Positions 1-9,318 of a stretch of 64,000 nucleotides of DNA are shown piece by piece. Below the pieces are notes generated by a model. That model ran no database searches and had not been told where the DNA came from. It saw nothing but the letters and a program-made list of their open reading frames with translations. This DNA comes from Megalobrama amblycephala (lineage: Eukaryota; Chordata; Actinopteri; Cypriniformes; Xenocyprididae), in NCBI RefSeq assembly GCF_018812025.1, contig NC_063045.1, positions 58,041,275 through 58,105,274 on the forward strand, in the 5' to 3' direction. The position numbers and the translations under genes were made by a program. Numbering within the stretch: position 1 is the first letter of the stretch; every line of letters begins with the position of its first letter.

Positions 1-442
1 AAAGATGATGGAGAGTTAGGAAAAGTTGGTCTAACAGGGACAGAAGTGAAGGAAAGTGGTGAGAATGAACAAGGCAGAAGGAGTATTTGCAGTTTTTTTT
101 TTTTTTTTTTTTACCAAGGACTGGGAGAATATGATGTAATGGACATAACAGGAAAATAAACCGTTGTGCAATGCTAATGGATGAAAGCTGCTGTTAAACC
201 CTAAAGAAGAAGAAGAAGAACTGTATCTTGTCTAGCTTTGTCCCTGTAACTGCTTTTTGGTGAGTCCATGTCAAGTTAAGTCAATGTTTATTTTTATGTT
301 CATAGTTTTATCATGTCAAGTCTGTGTTTCTTTTTGTATTTGGTTCACACTTTGGTTAAATAAACTGCACTTGGGTTCAGTACACTAACGTTACAAATGT
401 TTTATTGCAGTTTGCCCTGCAAAACTGAGCTTAGTCATTTAT
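1..442. other. Intergenic AT-rich DNA, no gene seen
   Basis: I see no exon here on either strand. There is a poly-T run at about 93-112 and an AATAAA-type motif in the segment at 355-385, but no coding frame attaches to it. Exons 4 and 5 of the relic protease exon that follows would be expected here on the minus strand, and neither is recognisable. Confidence 0.4.
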
Positions 443-548
443 CTGAGGTAGCTTGATGTCATTTATCAGACTTTCAGGGTGGATAGAACTTGGCATCCAT
501 GCGGTTAGAGCATCATGAGCTCCAACCACAACTGTCAGGTTCTCACCT
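443..548 (-). pseudogene. Relic exon 3 of a further granzyme-like serine protease
   Basis: Read on the minus strand, an AG acceptor next to 548 is followed by a frame containing LTVVVGAHD and, near its end, NDIKL. This is the layout of exon 3 in the four intact proteases of the window (VVVGAHD at the start, the catalytic Asp in DIMLL at the end). The middle is shorter than in the intact genes. The expected GT donor is missing: the last codons run into ATAAAT. No matching exon 2 is recognisable between here and P1, and no exons 4 or 5 in the 442 bases on the other side. The sequence is clearly diverged from P1-P4, so it derives from a different, older paralogue. I read it as a broken gene fragment. 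A live gene with very distant exons is unlikely because of the missing donor. Confidence 0.65.
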
Positions 549-660
549 CTGTCAAGATGAGGAAGAAAACATGCATTTTTGTGGTAAATAAGGACTGTTT
601 AAAACTGAGTTTTGCATAACAACATGCATTGACAACCATATTGTATTAACCATATTGTAT

Positions 661-1865
661 TACTTTGTTATGATGCTTACACTGTAAAGTTACAATTAGC
701 AGTAACGCTTTAGATTACAGCCTGAAAAGTACTGCATAATTACAATGTATTTACAGCATAACCTCCGGTAATTATAGTGTATCCTATAAAGTAAGTATGT
801 GTAAGTATAAGGGAACAATATGTAAAGTCTTGGGAATAAAGGGGTAAAAACCAGGAAGATAACAATTTACTTATACTGTAAGTATTTCAGAACTAAGGAG
901 TAACTTATACTGTTAAGATAGACAACAATCTTACATTTGGGAGCAATATACTCTTGTTCCATGTAGTTAGTGTAAGTATGACATTGCTGGCTGTAAATTA
1001 AAGTGGTGCTTGTTACCCTCCTGTTCCATGTAGTTACAGGGTAAGTACAAGTTCTAAGTTACACTTGGAAACTTTTATTTGAAAAACAACTTATTTCAAA
1101 ACAGATTTAATGTTACAACACTTCTTATTAATTTCGGTTGCTTTGCTTCCTCCTCCTCTTGTTCCTCTTCTTCTTTTTCTTTCTTTAAATTCTGTATGCA
1201 TTAAAAGAAATACAGTACACCCAGAAATATCCTCACCATCTTTTACCCTCATGCCATCCGAGATGTGTACGGCTTTCCTTCTTCAGATGAACACAAACAA
1301 AGGTTTTTAGAAAAATAAATAATCTCTGGGAATGCTTTATAATGCAAGCTCATGTGCTCCTAAAATCTGAAGCATCAAACAGCACATACAGCAATAACTA
1401 CAGTAATCCATATGATTCCAATGGATGAATCATTGTCTTCTGAAGTGAATCGATAAGGGTTTGTAAGAAAAATACCAAATATTTTAATTTTTTAAACTGT
1501 AGACTAATGCTTCCGACCAGCTGTCACCTGCGTGTACATGAGAGATTGAAAGTTCGCGCTTGACGTAACTTGTGTATCGTAAGTGCGCAGAGAAACTCAC
1601 GCGAAAAGTAAGGCAAATGTTGGATGCCATCCGTTTTCATAGGATTCCTTCTTTAGATTCATCAGTGGAAAGATTGAAATAGAAGAAGAAGAACAAGAGG
1701 AGGAGGAAGCCAAGCAAGAGAAATGAATAAGAAGTGTTGTAAACCTGTTTTGAATGAAGTTGTTTTTTCATATAAAGGTTTTGGAGTCAGCGATATCAGA
1801 TTGTGTGTGTTTTTATTGTACTTACTCTGTAACTCCATGAAACAAGAGTGTAACAAGCACCACCT
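661..1865. repeat. Duplicated 3' flank carrying an inverted-repeat element
   Basis: The left half recurs at 7978-8812, and parts recur at 29757-29998, 36605-36740 and 37867-38170, always downstream (3') of a protease gene. Within it, about 1003-1190 and about 1670-1858 are inverted copies of each other: a GGTGCTTGTTAC block, a GTTACAGGGTAAGTACAA-type block and a TTCTTCCTCCTCC-type pyrimidine stretch appear forwards, then as their reverse complement. This is the shape of a non-autonomous DNA transposon or foldback element. Short open frames on both strands (1110-1310, 1662-1908) are by-products of these low-complexity arms and not genes. Confidence 0.6.
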
Positions 1866-2239
1866 AAATTACCAGAAAGACCGTACAATTTTGGTTGGAC
1901 CTTATTGAGATTTTATCAAATATTTTGAGAACTTGAGGTGTATCCTTCTATATATTGTTTTGGTCACAGTTTAATTTTTTTCTTGTCATGTTATTTACTT
2001 ATTTTTATTCTTGGGCTTTATTGTAAATAGTTATAAATTAAAAATGTTTAATAAGTAAAGAATCAGCACTTTAAGAGCACCACTTTAATTTACAACAGTT
2101 TTGGGTATTTCAGTTTTTTTCCCATTCAATGAGATATGAGTCTACAGGCATGACTGGATAGTGAGGGTGTTGTCTAAATTATATATGGTTGTGACAATGA
2201 GAACACTTTGACTATAATTGATGCTTGCCATGTGATACT

Positions 2240-2245
2240 TTTATT
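2240..2245 (-). promoter_or_regulatory. Polyadenylation signal of protease P1
   Basis: AATAAA on the minus strand, about 65 bases past the P1 stop codon. The same hexamer lies at the same place after P2, P3 and P4, inside a conserved 3' UTR block. Confidence 0.7.
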
Positions 2246-2309
2246 GAAAGAACGTTTATGGAAGAATTCAAGAATAACATTTCTTCCTTTTTTAGTTTCC
2301 ATGAAGTCA

Positions 2310-4561
2310 CTATACATTTCCAACTACTTTCTTGATCCACTGAATATATTTTGAAATCTTAGTATACACATTAGGACGCTCAAGTGTATTACGGTGATGA
2401 CGTGAACCGAAGGATGTGATACCAACAGCAGTGTTTCCACAAACCAAAGGACCTCCTGAATCCCCCTGTTAAGAAACACAGATCAACACATCAGTAGTGA
2501 AACCAGTTCATACATTACCATAAAGTCTGTGAATCATCTTTTTGCGTACTTTGTAGGTTCCACCACGTCCATATACACAAATCATCTTTGAAACTGAGTA
2601 TAATTCTCCCCATCTATTTCTACATTCGTTGTTATTTATTATGGACACTTTTGCCTCCATCAGAAGATCGCTCCTTGAGCCACCAGTCAGTCTTCCCCAG
2701 CCGGCAACACTACAGGCTGCTTTGACATCTTCTCCTTTCTTTGGTAATGGTATCACTCCAACCTTGTTGTTTAGTTTGACTTTTTTCTTTAGCTATAATT
2801 AAAAAAAAATACAACCATTTTTAATAAACAATCTTTTACATGACTCACATTTGTTGATTATACTGTTGTTTTTGAGGTTATTACAGAAACTGAAAAGGCC
2901 TCTTTATTTTATGCTGTGCACTTGGCCATTTAGACAGAAATTATTTAAATCCCTTCAGTAATCTTAAAAGCAAGAAATTGCAATAGAAATTCAAACATAG
3001 TGGTTTGTGCTACTGTTTCCTGACTGGATATTATTTTGAAAAACTAAATATATTACAGGTTGTTACCTTCAAAAGCATGATGTCAGCATCATGATGATGA
3101 GGTTTATTTGTAGGCCTATAGTTTGGATGAGGGATGTAGGACTTCACTGAGATGTGATCTGAACTCTTGCTGTCCCTTAAGTCATGAGCACCAACAACAA
3201 CCATCAGATTATCATATCTGTTGAAAGAGCGTATTGGAAATGATCATTTATGTCATAACTGATATATAGGGTGCACTTCAGTTATTATAAGTCAAAAGTA
3301 ATTTTAACTCAACATTGCAGTTCACTCTAAACAACCTCTTACCCCTTCCAGCAATGTGCGGCAGTCAGGACAAACTGATCAGAAATGAGGAATCCTCCAC
3401 AGAAATGTTTCCCACTCTTCTGAAGTGAAACCATGTAAGGTCTGGAGAGGGGTCTGACTTCTTTTCCATTCATTATACGCATATTCACATGAGCTGAGAG
3501 AGAGACAGTGCTGTTAGCAGGGCTGGGTAGGTTACTTTTAAAATGTATTTCACTAGAGATTACAAAATGCATGCTTTAAAAAGTAATTTGTAACGTATTT
3601 TGTTAGATTACCCAAGTTTTGCAACTTAACCTAAATACTTTAGAATACATACTAATAAGTATGTAACAAAAAAACAAAGTAATTGTTTTTACTTTGTAAG
3701 AGTAAGAGATTTTATCTCCCAAATCTGACTTTTTTTCTCAGAATTGCGTGATATAAAGTTGCAATTGCAAGTTATATAGTCAGTGAGCAATAATCTCACA
3801 ATTTTCCAGAAAAAAAGTTAGAATTATGAGATAAAAAGGTCGCAATTAACTTTTTTTTTTACAGTTACAAGGGACTCACAAACAACTATTGCAAAACATG
3901 AAAATAGTTGACAAACAGCTAAGATTCAAGGGTATGTACTTTTTTTGAATGGGGCAATTTTTTATAAATTCAGTCATTTCGTCTTATGTAAACATCTGAT
4001 GAAATAGCTTATTCAGTACTAAATAAAAAAAAAACATGCAAAAAATAAAATAAATAAATAAAAATATCATGCATCTTATTTTGTTTAAACTATTAAATAT
4101 TGCATATTCTGTAAGGGGTATGAAACTTATGAGCAGAACTGTAGCATAGGATGCTTTTGCAGTGTCAGAGCCAGAGAATCACCAATTCCTGTTAACATTA
4201 ATTGCCCGTCACAGTTTACATTAATGTTTAAATTAAATGAATGATATTAAAATTCAAATTAATCACTTTGCTAATCTAAAATACTTTTCAGATCTAACTG
4301 TAATTTGATTACCACCCATTTAAAATGTAACTGTAATGAAATACAGTTGTATTTCATAGTAATTTTTTATTTTAAATATGTAACTAAGTTACATGTATTT
4401 CGTTACTCCCCAACCCTGGCTGTTAGTCAACTTATTCAGCACATACCAATTAAACACTTGTAAAAGTCATCGTAATATGCTGTTAAATAATCAGTCTCAC
4501 CAGTGAAGGTCAGGTGTGGCAGCAGAGAGGCCAACAGGAGCAGAGAGATGATGATGGTCAT
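2310..4561 (-). CDS. Granzyme/mast-cell-protease-like serine protease P1 (5 exons)
   Basis: Secreted or granule-stored S1-family (chymotrypsin-fold) serine endopeptidase. Exons on the minus strand: 4561-4501, 3493-3343, 3217-3067, 2792-2550 and 2465-2310; intron phases 1, 2, 0, 0; 253 residues, the usual granzyme length. Residues 1-20 are a hydrophobic signal peptide starting MTIIIS; 21-26 an activation peptide ending in Arg; the mature chain begins IMNG. His67 (TAAHC), Asp116 (DIMLL) and Ser205 (GDSGG) form the triad. The pocket-bottom residue (chymotrypsin 189) is Gly, so this is not a trypsin-like protease. Oddities: the residue before KGDSGG is Tyr where P2-P4 have Cys191, and the Cys220 partner is Arg, so one disulfide is gone. 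Intron 1 carries a 901-bp hAT. The family is confident; substrate and cell type (granulocyte or lymphocyte granule) are inferred from family only. Confidence 0.9.
3518..4418. mobile_element. Non-autonomous hAT in P1 intron 1
   Basis: Starts CAGGGCTGGG and ends CCAACCCTG, an imperfect terminal inverted repeat. It is flanked by the 8-bp duplication GCTGTTAG (3510-3517 and 4419-4426), the hAT signature. The same intron in P3 (about 40793) and P4 (about 46180) shows the uninterrupted sequence, so the boundaries are exact. No transposase frame is visible. P2 intron 1 carries the same insertion at the same base. Confidence 0.92.
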
Positions 4562-4607
4562 GATGAAGACGATCAGTGAGCTCTCACTGGCTAAACATGG
4601 TGTAATA

Positions 4608-4613
4608 CTTTAA
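4608..4613 (-). promoter_or_regulatory. Weak promoter region of P1
   Basis: A TTTAAA motif about 50 bases before the P1 start codon. It is the only AT-rich element left where P3 and P4 have a TATA-like box; the corresponding P1 bases read TATTACACC. A promoter here is inferred from position and paralogue conservation. Confidence 0.35.
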
Positions 4614-4975
4614 AGCTGGGTGGAGTTACTGAGCAGACTGTTAGTTATTATTTCTTAAAATTGTAGATCAACACGATAAGAAAGCATTGTTCTTGTTAAA
4701 ATTTTGTCTTTTCATTGAAGCCACAGATGGTTTGGATGATAAGAATTAAGAATGTAAACATGCATTCTGAATGTTTTACAGTTCATAACCGTATATATCA
4801 TTAACAGATATAATGTTAGTATACAAACTTATTTTGAACTACAAAATGTACTTTGCACCTTTTAAAAAAAACATAAAAGTGGTAAAATAGAAGGCAAAAT
4901 GAAAATGTGAAGTTCATCAAAATTGGCTTTCATGAACCACAGCAAACACTTATGTACACAGTTATATACTCTAAT

Positions 4976-5410
4976 CAGCCACAACATTAAGACAACCTGT
5001 CTAATATCGTGCAGGTCCCCCTCGTGACTTTACCAGCAGATCCTTTAACTCCAACAACACCTTGAACTCCATGTTCCTCAAACCATTCCTGAACAATTTT
5101 TTGCAGTATGGCATGGTGCAAAAAAGAGGCCACTGCAATCAGGGAACACTATTGCCATGAAGGGGTGTATGTGGTCTGTAACAATCTAATATTGCCCAGA
5201 ACATAACACTGCCTCTGCCAGCCTTCTTCCCATAGTAAATCTGGCTGCCATTTCTTCCACACACGGGCCATCCACCTGATCAAAAAGAAAACATGAATCA
5301 TTAGACAAGGTAACCTTCTTCCATTGCACCAGTCTGATGCTGGCATGCCCGTCGTAGGCACTTTTGAACCCATCGCAAATATTTTATTGCAAGTGAAATC
5401 TATCAAATGC
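4976..5410 (-). mobile_element. Tc1/mariner relic in the P1 5' flank
   Basis: The segment beginning AGCCACAACATTAAGACAACC and the following decayed frame match the better kept copies at 41700-42080 and 47080-47507, which on the minus strand read as the C-terminal half of a Tc1-like transposase (GSGLFQQ followed by WPPNY-type motifs in the best copy). This copy has several frame breaks and part of its middle has been replaced. Confidence 0.6.
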
Positions 5411-7172
5411 AATTAACTAATATCTGATATTATTAAATATCAAGTGTCTGTAATATGTGTTCTTCTATGAATTTCTAGGGCTTGTTTGTTTTGTTTGTTT
5501 CATGTATTGCTCAGCTAAACAGGCCAATAAGAGACATCACACCACCATCTACTGTCTCATCTAGTACAACAACCCCCCTAAAGCAGCCAGATGAAATAAA
5601 AAACAAAACATATAAACTATACCATATTCACATAGGAAAATCAAAACAAAACACATACATGAACTTTGAACACTGGAAAAAACAGTGGTCTAATACACGA
5701 TCAGCTCCCACACAATTACATGTTCAATACACCTACATTCATACACCATTGAAATATACAAATCACAATTATACCATACATTACAATTAGTTAGCCTAAT
5801 ACAATAAAAATAAATAAATAAATAAATAAATGAAAACACCTACCTAAACTTGAAATGGTCAGTCTCATGTAATTCATTAATCATGTTAACATTACATTTA
5901 CCTCAGGAAAGCCATTTAATGACCTTAGCATGTTAGCTAGAAAAATTAACCATTGGCTAAATATGCACTATATTACACATTTATCATATTTTTACTCATA
6001 TTATTAAAAATATTACAAAGTTATTAGTGTAAAAAAATACATTATATTCATTTGAGTTGTTCATTTTAACCTTTAATAATAGGTCTACCAGCTAACAGGG
6101 CTCCCTGTATGTTTGCAGCATTAGTTGAGAGATTTTTCCCTTGAGAAAAATTAACATATAGTTACTGTTCCTGATGATAATCTGAATTAATCAATATTAA
6201 ACAAGATTGGAATCAAACAGCATTATCATTAAGCTTATGAATTGAAATCGTGAAACACTTAATAAAAACAGTAGCCTACCAGTCATTGTTTGTAGGCCCA
6301 CTGAGGTAAGACACTTCACGGCGAATTACATCAGTAGCGTTTAAAAGTTATGGAAACTTAGTAATGTTACAACATTTAGGAGTGAAGGTGTGGCCACATT
6401 TATGTTTGTTAGGTGATTTTTTTGTGGGTGGAATTGACAGAATCCAGAGGGCGAAAGATTTCCCAAAGGTGATTTTGCAACGGTTGGACCGTACCTCAAC
6501 AGGCGCATAATTTGAATTCAGTACAACAAATTAGTTATGGTGAAATACATCTTATATTTGATCAACCTCTCTTCGCTTTCTATTACTTTTATGTGTAAGG
6601 CAAAATGCTTTAAATTATGTTCGTATCAAAAACATTCCGGTGACAATTAATGCTATGTACAAGATTGCACGTAGTAATGCAGTAAAATGTTGTTAGGGGG
6701 CGTGCAATATCAAATAAATTTTTGATCAATTTGATTTTTTTTTTTTTTACCAACAAAAAGCATACAAATACTAAACTACATAAAATAAAATACTATAAAC
6801 TCAACAGATTTTGATGTGTTAGAGTTTGCGGCATCCTAATGGCCGCAGATTCCAATATGTGTGCCAATTTTCAAGAGTTTTTTAACATGTTAAGGCCCCC
6901 AAAATGCCCTGGATGGTTGAAAAAAATAATAGTCCTTAGAAAAACAATAGGGCCTTCGCCATTTCAGGGCTTTGGCACTAATTAAAGCTGCAAGAAGCAT
7001 TGAAAACATTGCTAGGAAGAAAGTTTAGGTGCTAAATAGGAGAAGGATCTACTGCCTGCAGTTGATTTTAGTATTCTAGGTATTATCAACTGGCCTGAAT
7101 TCTGAGATCACAATAGACATGAAGGACTATAATGCAATAAGATCTCACTCAAGTACTGGGGAGCTTAACCAT
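5411..7172. repeat. Duplicated 5' flank plus dispersed repeat, no gene
   Basis: Bases 5411-6800 recur in pieces at 24480-24910 and at 50500-51550, so they belong to the duplicated protease unit. About 6838-6990 (GCATCCTAATGGCCGCAG through CACTAATTAAAGCTGCAAG) is a dispersed repeat also found at 52960-53110 and 54266-54442. The open frame at 5482-5790 is low-complexity and I do not accept it as a gene. Confidence 0.55.
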
Positions 7173-7412
7173 TTAGTGCATTGTAAGGAAGATTTTAAAA
7201 TGTATACAATGTTTAATAGGGAGCCAATACAGTGTTGACAGAATCAAGCTAATATGGTCATTTTTCCTGGTTCTAGTAAGAACTCTAGCTGCTGCATTTT
7301 GGACCAGCTGGAGTTTGTTTATTAACAGTGCAGGGCAACCACCCAGTAGAGCATTAAAATAATATCGTCTTGAGGTCATGAATGCATGAACTAACTTTGT
7401 TATTGAGAGCAT
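7173..7412 (-). pseudogene. L2-like LINE, C-terminal ORF2 fragment
   Basis: The frame contains KLVHAFMTSR, LINKLQLVQNAAARVLT and LSTLYWLPI, the characteristic segment after the reverse transcriptase in L2-like fish LINEs. The same segment is better kept at 28931-29317 and 62151-62543. It is a fragment with no intact ends. Confidence 0.75.
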
Positions 7413-7977
7413 ATGTCATAGTTTAGATACATTATAAAGATGGAAGAATGCAGTTTTACAGATGCTATAAATGCATTTTAAAACTGAGTTTTGCATTTTA
7501 GGCCTGATCTACAACAATATGCATTGACAACCATATTGTATTAAAGCAGAACTAAGTAACTTTTTACCTTCATAAATAGTTTTATAAGTCCTTACAATGG
7601 TTAATTGACTTGTAGTGGTGTGTTTGAGGTGTGCACTAACCCCCTCTGGCACATCTACGCCAGAATACAGCACTTGCAAGTTGAGCTGCGCCGATCACAA
7701 CATCGACACAATCTCGCCTCATGTTCACGTTCACGCGAGAGTGACAAAATGCTTTACGGTAATTCAAAAACAATGAATATATTATGACTTTATAAGACAA
7801 TTTCGAAAATTACCCACCTCCATCGAGATTTCTTGTACTGTATTTGCAAAACTACTGCGCTGGTGAGCCTTGTAGTCGTAGTCCAGAGCTGCGCTTGGAG
7901 TATTTACGACAGTGTGATTCACTGAAGGAACCTGTAGAGGGAGCTTCGCAAATCTTACTGAGTTCCGCTTTAACATA

Positions 7978-8950
7978 CTTTGTTATGATGCTTACACTGT
8001 AAAGTTATAAACAATTAGCAGTAACGCTTTAGATTACAGCCCGGAAAGTACTGCATAATTACAATGTATTTACAGCGTAACTTCCGGTAATTATAGTGTA
8101 ACTATAAAGTAAGTATGTGTAAGTATAAGGGAACAATATGTAAAGTCTTGGGAATAAAGGGGTAAAAACAAGGAAAATAACAAATTACTTATACTGTAAG
8201 TATTTTAGAACTAAGGGATACTTATACTGTTATGATAGACAACAATCTTACGTTTGGGAGCAACTTAGCGAGAATATACACTAGGCACCTTTTTGTAATA
8301 ATAGTGTACAAATATATAAAAGCTTTTTTAAATTATGGGGTAGGCTACATATCAGTGCATTTACACAGTATTTTGTTTTTATTGCAAAGGGGCACTGATT
8401 AAGGCAATTAAAACTACAACTATAGCAATTTCTGGGGAAATATACTCTTGTTCCATATAATTACAGTGTAAGTATGACATTGCTGGCTGTACATTAAGGT
8501 GGTGCTTGTTACCCTCTTGTTCCATGTAGTTACAGGGTAAGTACAAGTTCTAAGTTACACTTGGAAACCTTTATTTGAAAAACAACTTATTTCAAAACAG
8601 ATATAATGTTACAACACTTCTTATTCAATTCTGTTGCTTTGCTTCCTCCTCCTCTTGTTCCTCTTCTTCTTTTTCTTTCTTTGAATTCTGTAAACATTAA
8701 AAGTACAGTACACCCAGAAATATCCTCACCATTTACTCATTTTTTTACCCTTATGCCATCTGAGATGTGTACGACTTTCCTTCTTCAGATGAACACAAAC
8801 AAAGGTTTTTAGAAATATAGGATTGTTCCTAAAATCTGAAGCATCAAACAGCACATACAGCAATAACTACAGTAATCCATATGACTCCAATGGATGAATC
8901 AATGTCTTCTGAAGTGAATTGATAAGGGTTTGTAAGAAAAATACCATATA
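7978..8950. repeat. Second copy of the duplicated 3' flank (P2 unit)
   Basis: Near-identical to about 661-1450, including the AAGTAAGTATGTGTAAGTATAA block and the pyrimidine-rich TCCTCCTCCTCTTGTTCC arm. About 8235-8460 is an extra block also seen in the third unit (29880-29998 continued at 36605-36720). It therefore provides the uninterrupted version of the site where the large DIRS element sits. Confidence 0.7.
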
Positions 8951-9256
8951 TTTTATCTATATTGTTTTGGTCACAGTTTTATTTTATTTTTCTTGTCATG
9001 TTATTTACTTATTTTATTTACTTATTTTTATAATTGGGCTTTATTGTAAATAGTTATAAAATTAATAATGTTAATAAATAAAGAATCACAAAAAAGCATC
9101 ACTTTAATTTCCAACAGTTTTGGGTATTTCAGTTTTCCCCATTCAATGAGATATGAGTCTACAGTCATGACTGGATAGTGAGGGTGTTACCTAAATTATA
9201 TATGGTTGTGACAATGAGAACACTTTGACTATAATTGATGCTTGCCATGTGATACT

Positions 9257-9262
9257 TTTATT
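9257..9262 (-). promoter_or_regulatory. Polyadenylation signal of protease P2
   Basis: AATAAA on the minus strand about 57 bases past the P2 stop, in the conserved 3' UTR block. Confidence 0.65.
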
Positions 9263-9318
9263 AAAAGAATCTTTATGGAAGAATTCAAGAATAACATTTC
9301 TTCCTCTCCATGAAGTCA

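Noticed and set aside
2310..4561. P1 as pseudogene because of missing cysteines
   Set aside because: All splice sites, frame, signal peptide and triad are intact, and both partners of one disulfide are gone while the other six cysteines remain, which is a known viable state in granule proteases.
4580..4600. Upstream ATG (ATGTTTAGCCAGTGA type) before the protease start codons as a regulatory uORF
   Set aside because: It lies only a few bases downstream of the TATA-like box in P3 and P4, so the transcript should start after it.
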